From Monomorium pharaonis (Eukaryota; Arthropoda; Insecta; Hymenoptera; Formicidae), in NCBI RefSeq assembly GCF_013373865.1, contig NC_050472.1, forward strand, positions 11,973,413-12,037,412: DNA of 64,000 bases. Direction: 5' to 3'. The notes beneath the pieces are model-generated. The model saw only the letters and a list, made by a program, of their open reading frames with translations, was not told the origin of the DNA and searched no databases. Of the stretch, positions 45,236-59,300 are shown in pieces; position 1 is the stretch's first letter; every line of letters starts with the position of its first letter. Both the position numbers and the translations under genes were made by a program.

Positions 45236-45625
45236 CCCACATAGAAATTGGCATCCAGTGAATGTCCAATGGACGTCTATTAAACCTCCATAGATCCATG
45301 AGACGTCTATGCCCATGGCGGAAGTTAGATAGACGTCCATTAGGGATCCAGTAAACTTCCATGGCTCCATTAGAGGTTTACCTCCATGGTGGAAGTTAGA
45401 TAGACATCCATTAAGGATCCATTAAACTTCCATAGCTCTATGGAACATTTACTTCCATGATGGAAGTTAGATAGACGTCCATTAGGTATTCATTAAACTT
45501 CAATAGCTGTATGGAACATTTATTATAAAAATAACTCCATTGGATGTTTTCTTTCATGGTGGAAGTTAGATGGACGTCTATTAGGGATCCACTAAACTTC
45601 CATAGCTCAATGGAACATTATTTAT
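45236..45625. repeat. CCCACATAGAAAT-ended repeat with degenerate 71-bp units
   Basis: Starts CCCACATAGAAATTGG, the same end as the 39941 element. Units of about 71 bp follow, with GGAAGTTAGATAGACGTCCA, TTAGGGATCC and AAACTTCCATAGCTC (GAAGTT at 45321, 45392 and 45463, with a later one at 45562). No right end was identified. Confidence 0.55.
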
Positions 45626-46289
45626 GTAGAAGTTACCCAATATGTTCCTTATTATCAGTGATAGGATTTATTTGTTAAAATTGACAAAAAAATGTTGAGT
45701 TTACTCTGTAATTGGATTTTACCGAGGATCATTTCATTTCTGGGGACTTCTATCTACCCCGAGATGGCGCATTTCTCGTAAAAAAAATTCACATACTGGG
45801 TGAATAAAAAGGGCTCGCCAAGAACAAAGAACCAAATACGATTGCATTCACATATATTATATTGGACTGATTAGTCAAATAATAGACTCATAAAATTTTT
45901 ATCGAAGATCCTGGAACAATCTGTATATGCAATTAAAAAATTTTTTCATTTCTAAAATAATTATTATTTAACATAACATATATGATTTATTAAATTAATA
46001 TATGTATATAACGTGTTAAAATAATATTATAATCATGTTAAATAACATACATAATGTTATTGTAACATGTTATATATGTTACATTAACATTATTATAATG
46101 CTAAAAGAACATGTTACATGTGTTACTTTAATATAATTTTCCCATTAAATTGTTACACACAAATTATGTCAAATTATAAAATTTACATTTATTTTTATGT
46201 TAAAATATAACATAATATTTATGTTGCTATTTAACATATGCTTTTAATATTAAAGTTAAATTAACAGAAAAATTTCTTTGGACTGTTTG

Positions 46290-47300
46290 GGACAGGTGAT
46301 ATCTGTTATATTTAACTTTTAGCCTACACCTGGGATATGACATACTCCAGCACATGTTCAAGCTCAATTTTAGATACGTAAATTGATGAAAATGGTACTT
46401 ATGATGCCATTTGTTAGTAATCAAGATGTGTTTCTTTAAATTGAAACGGTTGCTATTACCAGCGCGGAGTCAGTCTGCTTCTGGCAATCGATCGAAGTAG
46501 ACACTCCGAAAAGTTGGAATATGACATACCCCTAGTGTAGGACATGTAATTTTTTCAATTACAATTTTTTTAATACTTTTTTTCTTGTAAATAGTGTAAG
46601 ATTGTATAAAAAAGAAAAAAAAAATTTAAGAATAATGTGCCCAGCTTTCCAGCATCACATATGTGACAATCATCGTGCGGCCTTATGCACTAATTGTGCT
46701 TGCACAGATTGAAAAGAATGGTTTAAAGGTTTAAACAATAAATTACACTTTACTTGTTTATTTTTATACTTTTTGTTTTATAACTTAACATAACATTGTT
46801 TTATAACTTAAAATGGTTGGTAAGTAATATCTACTGAAATAAATGCGAATTTTTATTACATTTTATTGTCTTTATTTGTCTATAAAATCTACATTTTGGT
46901 ACCTTCAAATAAATGTGGTTATTGCAACGCTCACCCTAGCATTTATTTTTCATTTTTAGTATTACATCTCTAGAGAATAATCGCATAAGATTTTTTTAAA
47001 AATATTGAAAATTAAAATTAAATTAAAATTTTTACTAAAAAATTATATAAATTTTTTAGTAAAAAAACGTCAGTTTTCGTCTAATCTTTACTTCAAAAAT
47101 TTTTTAATGTACGTTAAAATTAAAAAATTTTTATGAAACTTATTAGATATTGCTTTTAAAGCTTCAAAGTTTATTTAGAAATTTTTCAAGTTAAAACAAT
47201 GTGCTTAGAGCAACAATTTGAAGTAGCTGAGGTATAATACACCCTCTGTGTAGGCAACGTAATTTTTTCGAAGTGTGTAGGCTAAAGGTTAACACAAACT
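46290..47300. repeat. Possible decayed inverted-repeat element
   Basis: AACTTTTAGCCTACACCTGGG (about 46312) is mirrored by GTGTAGGCTAAAGGTT (about 47275). The interior is AT-rich without genes. Only the ends match, so the call is weak. Confidence 0.35.
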
Positions 47301-48088
47301 TTTTTACTGTATGATTATATGTATATGAGCAAATTTTTCTCATTTCTTCAAACTTAACTGCTTGTAAAAGAAACAATGCAAAAATTATTTTTTAAATTAG
47401 TTTCTGTCTTTTCAGTATAACTATTCTTTATTTTATATTAAATAGAAATTTTACAGAAAAAACAAATATAAACGTATATGGACATATTTTATATATATAT
47501 TTATATACGCCTTATATAAAAAATTGTTCTCGGTAAAGAGTAAAAATTGAATAAAATTTTTTAATTAATAATATTATTTGTTACAATTAATAACAATTTA
47601 ACTAAATCTATATGTTTTTAAGAACAATTTTTTTTAAACTTTTAAATAAATATATTGTATTAACTTTGGTAATTTTTATAATAATAACAGTTATTATTAT
47701 TATCATTCAAATAGATAAATAAATAAAAAATACTTTCTCATTTTTTAAATTTCTTGCAATATTTTCAATTTTTAAGTGTAAATTTATTTGAATTCTTCTT
47801 CAGAATTATTATCGGATATATATTCCTCATCATTTTTATTGAAATTGTTATCGAACTCTTTATTTATTTATAAAATAAAAAATTTTTATACTTTTGTTAA
47901 GAAGCAAATTTATACAGAAGTTACATTTTATCAAAAAATTAAAGTACTTAATTGGGTAAAAGATAAAATTTAATTGTTGCGCTCTTCGTAACGTGCAGCG
48001 TGCCAATGTCTTCATCTTTTCAAATGGCTACCAGACCAATAAAATAATGATCGTACAAATGTTATTCATATAATTTGTTCACATTTAT

Positions 48089-48238
<150 letters not shown>

Positions 48239-48550
48239 GGCGCTCGCGCGCATCCGTTTGTGCGTGCGTGTACAGATAAATTTTCTTTAAAAACTATATT
48301 ATTTCACCAAACATACTATATTTCATAATTTTAATTTGTATTAAAAGTCATAAATGATCACTGCATTAGAAACTGAATAAAAACCGCGTCATGCTGTTAC
48401 ACTTAACCTAGACGCAATATGTAAATTCAGTATGAAAATTGGCGTGCGAATTTGGTATTTTAATTGTATGTAATACAAAAACAGTTATACGTACCATAAT
48501 GTAGTATATGTTTTAATAAAACTCTTCTGAAAATATATAATAACATTGGG

Positions 48551-48662
48551 GAGTATTAAATTGGCCAGCATAATAATTATTACTTTTTTTAAATATTAAA
48601 AGTACTACGGTAATACTGTTAATATTTAGAATAAGTAATAATTATTGGTTAATTTAATATTG
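48551..48662. repeat. Small hairpin repeat, possible MITE
   Basis: GTATTAAATTGGCCAGCATA and TAATAATTATTAC on the left pair with GTAATAATTATTGG and TTAATTTAATATTGCCC on the right. No flanking duplication is clear. Confidence 0.5.
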
Positions 48663-50000
48663 CCCGCTATTATATTTTATAAAGAAAGTTTTCTTTATTG
48701 CCCTTTGTAATTATATTAGATATTAAAGAATGCACAAGCTGATGAACACGCATGAGCATGTTTCCCAGAAGCCATCAATAAATAATTTAAGCGAACGACG
48801 ATACGACGAATCAATGATATTTGGTAATATGATTCCATTATTTTCACTAATAGCGTTTTCGACCGGGCTGCGTTAACACATTTCAGGTCCTTTTCTTTTA
48901 GAACTGGCAAATCACAGTTATTCCATTCTTTAAAAGAATGGCTGTTTCTTTAGAAGACTTGGCCATTTTTTATGCCATAATTGTGCAGTGCGTTTGGGCA
49001 TATTTTACTAAATTCGTTAGTGATGTAAGACGTCATTAGTTAAATTAGTAATTTTTTTATTGATTTGGAAAATTTTCAAAAATTAAGATGGTAAATTCAA
49101 TATGGCGGAGAGAGTCAATAAAATAACAAAAAGTTTTCCTAACTTGAAGAAAATAGAACATTCAGGATTATTCGTGAATACAATAAATGTAAACTAGAAA
49201 ATGTCTTTTATCAAATGGATTCGTATCTAAATGACACTGAGTGTATTATTACTAATTTGCAGTGGTATACATATAACTGTGATAATTAATGAGTATTCAC
49301 TGTCTTTTAATGATATTGAATTTAGAATTAGTGTATTATAAAACTGAAAGATTAGTATATTTATTTCATTGATTGATAAATGATAAGTCTACCCATAAAA
49401 ATCAGTGTATTTTTACTAACTTTATTGATTATGCTTCAGAGAGTACAGCAGTTTTATTTCATATATATATAATTTACAAAAACCCAAATTATATTTTTGA
49501 AGTTGCATTACAACAAATTAGTAATATCTGTCAATTCTATAAACACTCATTTGTAAAAATGGCATATTGCCAATATTTGTGTCATTTCCGTAATCTTCAC
49601 GATTTCGTGTTTAAAATATGCCTGCACATTCTTACTCAAAGAAAATAAGGAGCAGAAAAATTCGGTTCTAGAGAGACAAGGAGATGAAAGGAAGGGAAGA
49701 GCCCGTACATAGAGGAAGGGGGAACACACGGTTAATCGGTGCCAAAGTACCGTTGTATCTGAATGGACCAGAGATGGCTTTCGGTTTTCCTGCAATCTCT
49801 TTCACAACTGCAGCTTCGCGCTGCATCTATCGTGGATTGCGCTTGTGCATGTTTCACATAAATACATGTGTATACATTTACAGTCATGTAAAAATTTTTC
49901 TTCCGTTATTAACTCGACACGGAAAACGTACGACAGAGTCAACGAGACAGTTTGCTCGTCTTTCACGTGGATATAGTGCTATACGTGGACATACATCTGG
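48663..50000. other. Upstream region of the SESTD1-like gene
   Basis: No gene was recognised. Open frames at 49373-49648 and 49684-50022 lack domains. The less AT-rich stretch 49660-50020 probably includes the promoter and 5' untranslated part of the downstream gene, but no core promoter could be picked with confidence. Confidence 0.35.
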
Positions 50001-50334
50001 ATTTGAAACAGCTGCTTGCTAATACTTTACGTTTTCGCGATGCATTCTAAATAGATGTTATATATTGGGTATTGCGCCTGTATAATGTTTTCTTATAACA
50101 TCCTTCAAGTGTTTTTGAAGTTTTCGATGTGGTTTCTCTCTTAGTGTGGAGATCGATATATTAAACCGGTAAGTACATACCATAGACTATAACTGTAATT
50201 AAATAAGTACTATTGTACATAGACTGTAATTGCAATAAAAATATCAATGCATAAAACATTTTAAGAATAAGAAATATACGTTTTTGGCGTACTTTTAATT
50301 TGCTATTCAAAATTATCGTTTTTAACAGACAGAG

Positions 50335-53300
50335 ATGCTTACAAAAAATTTTAAAGCAGCAAATATTCTAGAGGCTTTAGAATCGAAGCTTGCGTATGTC
50401 CCAGGTGGTCGTGATCATGATGGACGACCTTTAATAGTAATTAATGTTCCACCAGAATTTGATCCAACGACAAAATTAAAATTAGAATCCCTTATTTTAT
50501 ATTTTATTTCAATTTTCAGGTATAGAATGTCTTTGTTATTTTACTACTATACTTATAGACTTAAAAATTATTTATATCATTAAATTTAAACGTATAAGTG
50601 ACACATACATATTTATTTAACTACAGCGAGGAGACTAAAGAAAATGGATTGATTCTGGTTCTAGACGCACGTCGCAGTGCATGGCGTGTAACTAGATCTT
50701 GTATTAGACTTTCTACGAATCTTATAGGATCTAAAGTTATTTCCGTAATCGTAATACGGCCTGATGGTTTTTGGGATAAACGTGTCGATAGCTGTACTAA
50801 ATCGCATAAAAAAGGCGAAGTGAGTACATTAATCTAATAAAAATATGTTAACTTTACTCTTCTAAGTATTATTACATATAAACACGTAAAAATTCCATTT
50901 TTATCAATTGTTTCAGCCAATATACGTTACTCTAACGCGATTGCATGTTTACGTTGATTTTTCTCAATTACCATACGAATTAACAGGTAACAAGCCATAC
51001 AATCACGTCGAATGGATTAAGAAACGTATGGTAAATTTAGACATTTTTGTTTTCATGTATGAATTTATTACTGAATTTTCAATGCAAGTTTATTAATTTC
51101 TTAACAGATTAATACTCGTTATTTTGTAGAAAATAGAAGATTATTCAAACGATGCGTTAGAACTTGTATTAAAGATGACAGATTTACATCAAAAATTGAA
51201 TTCTCTTGATAATATTCGTATCACGCAATCAAATGATATAGAATCTTATTGGGAGATAGGCACAGAATTGTTATCAACAGCACGTCATATACTTCAATCA
51301 GGTTTATATATATATATATATATATATGTACATTTTTAAATCTTTGTTTTTACAATTAATATAAGTACAATTAATATAGTATTTAAATCGAAAAATGGAT
51401 AAAAATTTAAATAGTTTATAATTGACTTAGGGTAAAGACGGGCATTATGGCCATAATTTTTATTTGAAGTCATAATTTTCAAACCACTGGTTTTTTTATT
51501 TCGTAACTTTCTGAAATTCTAGTGTATTTAATAAGCTTTGATGACAAAATGTCTTGATCAATTAAAATATATCCATATTCGAAGAAAAAAAAAAGAATCT
51601 GAAAGGATGCGTTTTGGCCATATTAAACGTGGGGTGGGTAATATGGCCAACTAGTAGAAAAGTGTACAAAACAGTAATATTTTGCAAAGGTAATCGTACA
51701 GAACATAAACATTCAAACATTTGAAACATACACATTTGAAAAATAAACATTTAAAAAAAAAACATTGAAAAATAAACATTTAATCGGAATGTTAAATCTA
51801 TGCACCCGCTAACTATAAGAAAATTACATAAAACGGTAACACAACACATAATGCTGTTGTGCTCTCACAATCATTATTTTCTTGCTTCGCTGTCATTCTC
51901 TGGCGTACTCTAAACTTTGTATTCGCTCTTCGTAAAGTCTTGTACTCGCTGCTCTCTCGTTGCACTCGCTGGCCATATTTGCCGCTGAGCATACATTTAA
52001 TAATGTGCATTATAATTACAAAAATAATGGGCAAAGCATAATAAATTTATTATAAAAATATAGCCAAGATTTACTTTTTGAAATGTGTAATGACCCACAC
52101 AGTACACATTTTTCAGAAAGCTTTCTGAAAGATATTGTGCTGTATGGGGAGAAAAGCCAAAATTATTTTGTTTTAATTTGAAAATCTTATTTAGTTGGAA
52201 ATGCGATGTCTGACTTTGACGTGTATATTTTAATGATTATGGAGAACAATGAAGCACCAAACCACAAATAACAACAAAATAGAGAGGTTCTTGTTACCAA
52301 ACTTCAAGAATAGCTACACTAATTAGTTTTTATACATTATCGACGTTTATCAATGTTTAGAATATTTAATACGGGCATTGTGGCCATATTATCCGCCTGG
52401 CTATAATGCCCGCCTTTACCCTATATATAATAAAAATTTAATTTTTCTTATGCAGCGTCCTGATAGAAATATATTACTGAAACGTTTTACTGAAAATCTC
52501 TTTTAACTTGTTAACGGCCAAATGGCCATTTAATTTCCTTATTTTCAAGGTAAGTTTTAAGCATGAAAGTGGAATATTTTAACAAGAAAACAGTTTCCTA
52601 TAGGTTTCGGAATCGCTCTTCAAGATGTCGTTAAAATTTTATTTTGTAAACAAAGAAATGCAATATGGCGCCTTAAACGGAAGAAGTGCCCAAAAAATCA
52701 GTATTTTTTTAAATAAAAATACATTACTTTCACATTGAAAACGTTTTCGTGACTCTTCTGGAAGTGCTTAATCGTTGTTGGGCTTAATAGTTGTAATTTA
52801 AGAATAGACATTAAAATTTTTTTAACTTATGGCCGATTCAAAATGGCGACTAAAGGATCAAAACATCAAAATTTTAAAACTTTTTCATTATTATTTCATA
52901 TAATTTAAGTGAATAACCGTTTTTAATCCTTAAAATAATATATATCATGTCTCTTGATTAGATCTTGATTATATTAAAAAATTTCAAAATGGATCCAATA
53001 TAGCGATCTTAAAATTTAATATTTAAGTAGTTTTTTCTTTTTAGATGTTATGAACAGAATACTTTTGATACGTTTTTTACATATATGCAAAATTAAATAT
53101 CGAACATTCCAATAAAAAATTCTTTTCGTAATAAAATAAAAAATTATATAATTAAAAAATACAAAAAATATAAAACTAAAAATTAAAAAATCATAAGATT
53201 TAGAAATACAAAAAAATTATTAAACTAAAAAATATAAAATTTAAAAACAAAAAAATAGTTAAAAAACCAAAAAAGACTTCTTATTCGTCCATCTGCACGT

Positions 53301-56300
53301 GGTGAAAGTTGGGTAATGTTGAATATTGACGGCTGATGGACGATTACATTTGACTTTTGTAATATTTGTGGATAGTGAAAAATATCATAACTCTTTTTTC
53401 ACTTCTATAATCGCATTAATTTCTCATTATATATATGTAAGGTACCTGTACTCAATATGCTTCCCCTCCTTAAGCTTTGGAGATTTTTCCAATTTTTTGA
53501 TGAATACGAAATTGAACAATGAAGGTCAAATTTTATATAGAAAACATTTTTAAAACAAAAAATATATATAATATTATATTAAAAACATTTTCAATTATTT
53601 ATATAAGTATAGTAAAGATTTAAAAAAAAAAGCATTTAAAGACTATGTTGATTACATATGTACCCAATATGGCCCAGCTATGTTTTTCCTCTTTTTCGTA
53701 AATATTAAAAAAAAAGCGAAATAACCAAATCAACATGTTTAATTAAGCACTTATTAATATCCTAGGTAGCAAGGTCTACTGGACGTCAATAATTCGTCAT
53801 TTGAGATCGTGATCGTCATGTTACTAAATTAAGACGTAATAGTAACGTCATTTTTTGACCTATTAATTAGTTTTATCCATCCTACAACGTATTTCCGACG
53901 TCATATTCTTGACTAACTGATAACGTCAGTTTAATTGATCATTTTACAACGTATTAATAACGTTTTATTAGTGACTAATTACTGACGTTAATTATAATTC
54001 TCTGTAATAATACTTACAACATAAACTTTTTGAATAATTTTTACGTTAAACAGTTATTATTTGATTATTATATGTCAAAGTTAATTATAAACTTTACATT
54101 AATTATTAATGATAATTACTTATTTAGTTTATAATTGCAAAAATAATAAAGTATAATTTTTCATGTCCTTAAGGTAAAACAAAGTACGTTAGTTTTATGA
54201 CATTTGGGCAGTGTTCAAAATTGCTGTCAATACACAAAGAGAACTATTTCTTTGAATATAATATATGTATTTGTTTGAATTATATTTGTTTCGCTGGAAA
54301 AAATTTATTTCTTACCAAATATTGTTTTATTAAATGTTTTGAACATTACATTATGTTGTTTGACGGAATAATCACTATTGTTTGAAACAATAATTGATTT
54401 AAATAAAAACATTATTTGGTTCAAATAAGATTTAATCTTATATGGTCGTAGCAGCCGCGATATAGTTCGCGGACCGTCACTAGGCGACGACGAACGCAGC
54501 ACCTTTCTCGTAATGCAATTTTCACTCCAAAGGCTACATAAACAGACTACCCACGGTGACAGAAAATGGATCAACCTATGCTATTGTAGTGATTTCTCGG
54601 GGTCTATGTATTTTTTATTACGTCTTAAAGATACATCTTAGCTGCCATGGCTACATTTTAACTTTCGTAACGAATCCTTTTTCTGCGTGTAGTGGTAATC
54701 ACCTGTTCGGTTACGAGCTTTTATCTCTTTGGAAGAAAAATATGTGCTTAAATATTGTTTTATCGTTTAATAACATTATAATTTAAATTTAAAAAAATTA
54801 AATTTTTTCAAAAAATATTTTATTTAAAAGAAACAATTACTTTGTTTAAAAGTCAAAACAATTGTGTTTTTTAATTCAAACATTACAGTTTCATTGGCGT
54901 ATACCAATGATCAAATTTGTTTGACTTAAAGAAAATTTATTAAATCCAAAGAAACTTTACTCTCTGCGTATTGAAAATCTATAGTTTTCGTTACGTATAC
55001 TATAGATGTTTAGTACTGACAGCAATTTTAAAACACAGCCTTAGATGTAATCTAAAAACCTAAGTTTTGTCATAAAAATAACAATAAAATACCGTCAAAT
55101 GTACGATACTAGCTTCTTGAAAATGACGTCAACGATATGAAAATAATGACGTATTTTTGACGTCAATATATGACGTCGTTAAGATAAAACAAATGTACGT
55201 CAGTTTTACGACATTGGACGTCATCTTATGATGTCTGCTTCGTCATAAAAATGACGTCAATTATACGACACCTTGCTACCTGGGATACTAATGGAAAAAA
55301 ATTACACATGCAGCTTCATTAAATAATGAAACTGTGTTTATTTATTACTAGGAGCGTTATCATAACTTTTATCTGTCAAAAAGGTTCAACTAGAGAAAGA
55401 CAAATATTAATAAAATATTAAACATTAAATAAAGGAACAAAATCTTAACTTTTTTATTAATAAGATATATTGTGTTTTTAGTAGAGTCCCTCGCCATAAT
55501 GGTTTTACAATGCAAAGACCTTTTTTTCTTTAATTATAAATAAGACGTTTTAATAAAAACCTAAAATAAATACAATGTTGAAAAGTCTAAATAAAGAGCT
55601 ACAATAATATGAATTGTGAATATTTATAATTGTTACATGATGGTAATACAAAGCAAAAACTTATCTCTGAAAATTATAGATTCAAAGGAACACAATTTGA
55701 ATGAAGTGTGATTACAAGCCATAGAAAGCAGATATTGAATAGTTAACTAGCATAAATACATTATATCGATTTCTTGAGCGATATATTAGCATTATCTGTG
55801 AAATTCATTGTGTAACTATTTAAAAAGGAGGGGTGAACCAAATTGGATACATGGCCATATTGGATACCATATATATATCCCAAAGGGAATTAAACCAAAA
55901 AATATAAATTTTGATTCAAATTTGAATGAAAAATTGAGATTATTTACCTGAATTGTATGAAATAATAACAAAATAGTTGAAATTTTGAGGTTTTGGATAC
56001 TTTAGTCGCCATCAGACATGATAAATCAAAAAATTAAAAACGCACATTCTTGAAGTACAACTATTAAGCCCATCTATTAAGCACGTTTTCAATGTGAAAG
56101 TAATGGTTTTATAAAGAAGTGCTAATTTCTTTTGGCAGTTTTTTCTTTCAAGGCGCCATATTGGATTTCTTTGTTGACAAAATAAAATTCTGAAAACAGC
56201 ATCTTAAAGAGCGTCCCCAAAACCTATAAGAAACTACATTCTTATTAAAATATTCTATCCTTTTGCTTAGAAACTGAATTACAATATACCTTAAATACAA

Positions 56301-59300
56301 GAAAAATGAAATAACCATTTGGGCGTTAACGAGTAAAATTCATTAAGATTCGTTAAAATGCATTAAAATTTATTAAAATTTATTAAAGTTTTTTTTATAT
56401 CTATTCAAATTTATAAAATTGATTTTTTTGTTAAAGAATAATAAAATAAATTTAATGAATTTTAATGTATTGAATCTTAATGCATTTTAATAAATTTAAT
56501 GCATTTTAATGAATTGAATTTGAATTTTAATGAATTTAATAAATTTAATGAATTTAATGAAATGCATCAATTGAGAGCAATTTTCTGAAATATTTTCATC
56601 AGGGTATAATTTTTCCTATAATCTTTTATAAAATTAATGGAAAAGTTAAATAAGATTTTGTTAAATAAATTTTGTTTATTTAGGTAGAAATCTAGTGAGT
56701 TCTATGAGTAGAGAATCTTCTAAGGATATTTTGGATACCATTAAAGAAATTCATAAACTACTCGATTCTATTGAAATAAAACAGGTATTTAATTACATTT
56801 AATAGCGTACTTGTGTGTAAAATTATTTTACGTTTAATTAACAATATGTTTTTGTTGTTTGTAGATAGACATTGAAAATTCATGGGCAAAGATGGAAAGA
56901 AATTTGGATATTGCCAGAGTAATCGAAGATCTTGAACAAGGTGTCTCGAGTGTTACTGATTGGATTTTGGGTCCAGCTGACACAATGTTGAACTCCTGTT
57001 ATCAAGTTGGTTTCGATGTTTCTTCATCTGAGGAACTTAGAAGACAGCATGAAAAAATTGAACTTCAATGTCGGGTAAACAACGAGTAAAATTATATAAA
57101 TAAGTAATTAAGTGCGAATTGCAATCCAGGCTAGGTCTTGATGTCTAATATTATTTTCCGAATATAATTTTAAACACATTTTTAGTTTTATAAATTTCAC
57201 GTCAAATAGTCAGTTTTGGAATGTAATCATAAATTGAAGCTATATAGAAATAATGGCAAATTAAAACAATTGTAAGTTTTGATGTGTTTTTACAGGAGAC
57301 CTATGGGCGATATGCAGAATTACTTCATAAAATAGATAACTTACCTAAAAATAGATTACCAGAAGATCTAAAATCTCAGAGAGATTTCATGAACTTTGTT
57401 TGTCGTAGCTTCGCTTCACGACTCGAAAGACGTAGAAATGTATTAATAACTTCGCAAAGATTCTTTAGACTTGTTTCTGAGGTAGAAAAAATTGTTAAAT
57501 CTTTAACAATAGAATTATTAGTAATTAGAGAAGGTTTTTTTTAATTGTTTGCTTACAGTACTTTGATAGAACGAGTGAAGTATTCGAACAGTTAGTTATG
57601 GGCAACAGGAATTGCAATTTCTCTCAAGCAAGCATTAAGCTTTTAACTTTAGAAAGAAGTCAAACAGTTTTAGGTAAAAATTATCAAATTATACATACAT
57701 ATATATGGGTCATTCCACGTCAAATTGGTCATCCTTCTGCCTAAAATTGTATTGAAGTAAATGTACCATAAGGTACAAAATTCCAGCTTAAAAGTTTTCA
57801 ATTTTCAATATCGTTTGGTAAGAGTATGAAAAAGTTCAAATAATTTTGATTTTGTCAGTTAAATACAAAAAATATTTCCTTATTTAAATTTTCAATATAT
57901 TCTCTTATTTTTATTTAAATTTTCAAAAGTGAATATTAATAACAATTAAATGTTTATTTGTAAAAATATAAAATTTTGTTTGTTTTACTTTAAATTCGAA
58001 TTCAGCAGATAAAATTACAGTTGAAAATGACTTGTATATTCTCTGCTAGAAATAAGAGATTTGAATAAAAAAATAACTATTATTTTGTATTTGATCGACA
58101 AAATCAAGATCATCATTAGAAATTTTTCAAAGTCGTCATACGACATCGAAAACTGAAAGCTTGTAGCTAGTTTGACGTAGAGTGATACACGCACGCACGC
58201 ACGCACGCACGCACGCACACACGCACGCACGCACACACATTTAATTAATTTTTATTATTTGTTTAGAGTTTTATATTTAAATAACTTTTTAGATTGTTTA
58301 GAACGCGAGCTTGTTAAAGAAGGTGAAAAATTGTCGGATATTCTTTCTATGCCTGTAAAAGATGCCCTTGGTCGAGAAGTCTATATAAATTATGATGAAG
58401 ATATTGTCAACGTAAAAGATATATTGGATGCAACAAATGCCAGAAGAAATATATTTAATGACAGCGTGGAATTACAAAAGTTGTCGCTAAAACAAATAGC
58501 TTTGATATACATGTACGAGAGCGATGCTGAACAAGTAAGTTTATGATATGATATAAAAACGATATAACGCATCGAAAGGATACAATAACAATAACTTAAT
58601 ATTTGTTTATTGCATTTTTCAGGCCGTTAACTGGTTATATGATTTATTTAATGTTTTACTTCGCAATCATATAGAAGTTGGATGTAATGTAAAGGAAATA
58701 CAATCGCAAAAAGAGGAACACCAATCTTTCCAGGAAACAGCAAAAGTAAATCATATTTACTATTACAAATTACTTTTATAAAATAAAACACAAATAATGA
58801 AGAAGTAATAATTATTTTGTTTTATACAGAATTGTTAAGTACATAAATATAGTGAAAAAATTTTTTACAGGGTATTTACGAATATGGTGGACAATTGGTG
58901 AATGGAGCGCGTGTACTGAGATTATCTTGCAGAATATCTTTAGAGAGTAATGCTAATCTATTTTCAAAATTACGACAGTCTTGGCGACAGTTTCGATTTG
59001 TTAGTCAGGAACAATTAACCAGACTACGAGTATGCGCTGTTTTTCACAGAAACGTTGAAGATGTAAATGAATTTAATATTAATAGTTGCTTAAGTTATTT
59101 TAATATTTGAGAATAAAGGAATCATTATCTTGTGCATTATCTACTTTGATAAAATTTTTTCTGAGTTTTTCAAAATTTTTTGAAAAAATTAATATATTTT
59201 TTAGAAATAATTTGAAAAATTTGAACATTTTTTCAGACTTTTTTATATCACAATATCTAAAATACTAGAATACGGATATTTAAGTTAATTTGAAGATTTG

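Larger units (their letters stand above)
52458..56604. mobile_element. Long foldback, (C)CCTGATG ends, nested in a SESTD1 intron
   Basis: The left end TCCTGATAGAAATAT pairs with the right end ATATTTTCATCAGGG. The arms 52530-53530 and 55830-56340 are inverted copies with divergence (AATATGGCGCC against GGCGCCATATTG; CTATAGGTTT against AAACCTATAAG). The ends match the 33155-33534 family. Flanking dinucleotides differ here (CG/TA), so the insertion is old or its edge is altered. The interior contains the 53761-55284 element. Confidence 0.6.

Noticed and set aside
49684..50022. A gene upstream of the SESTD1-like gene
   Set aside because: A single 112-codon frame without domain or splice support, overlapping the probable promoter and 5' leader region.
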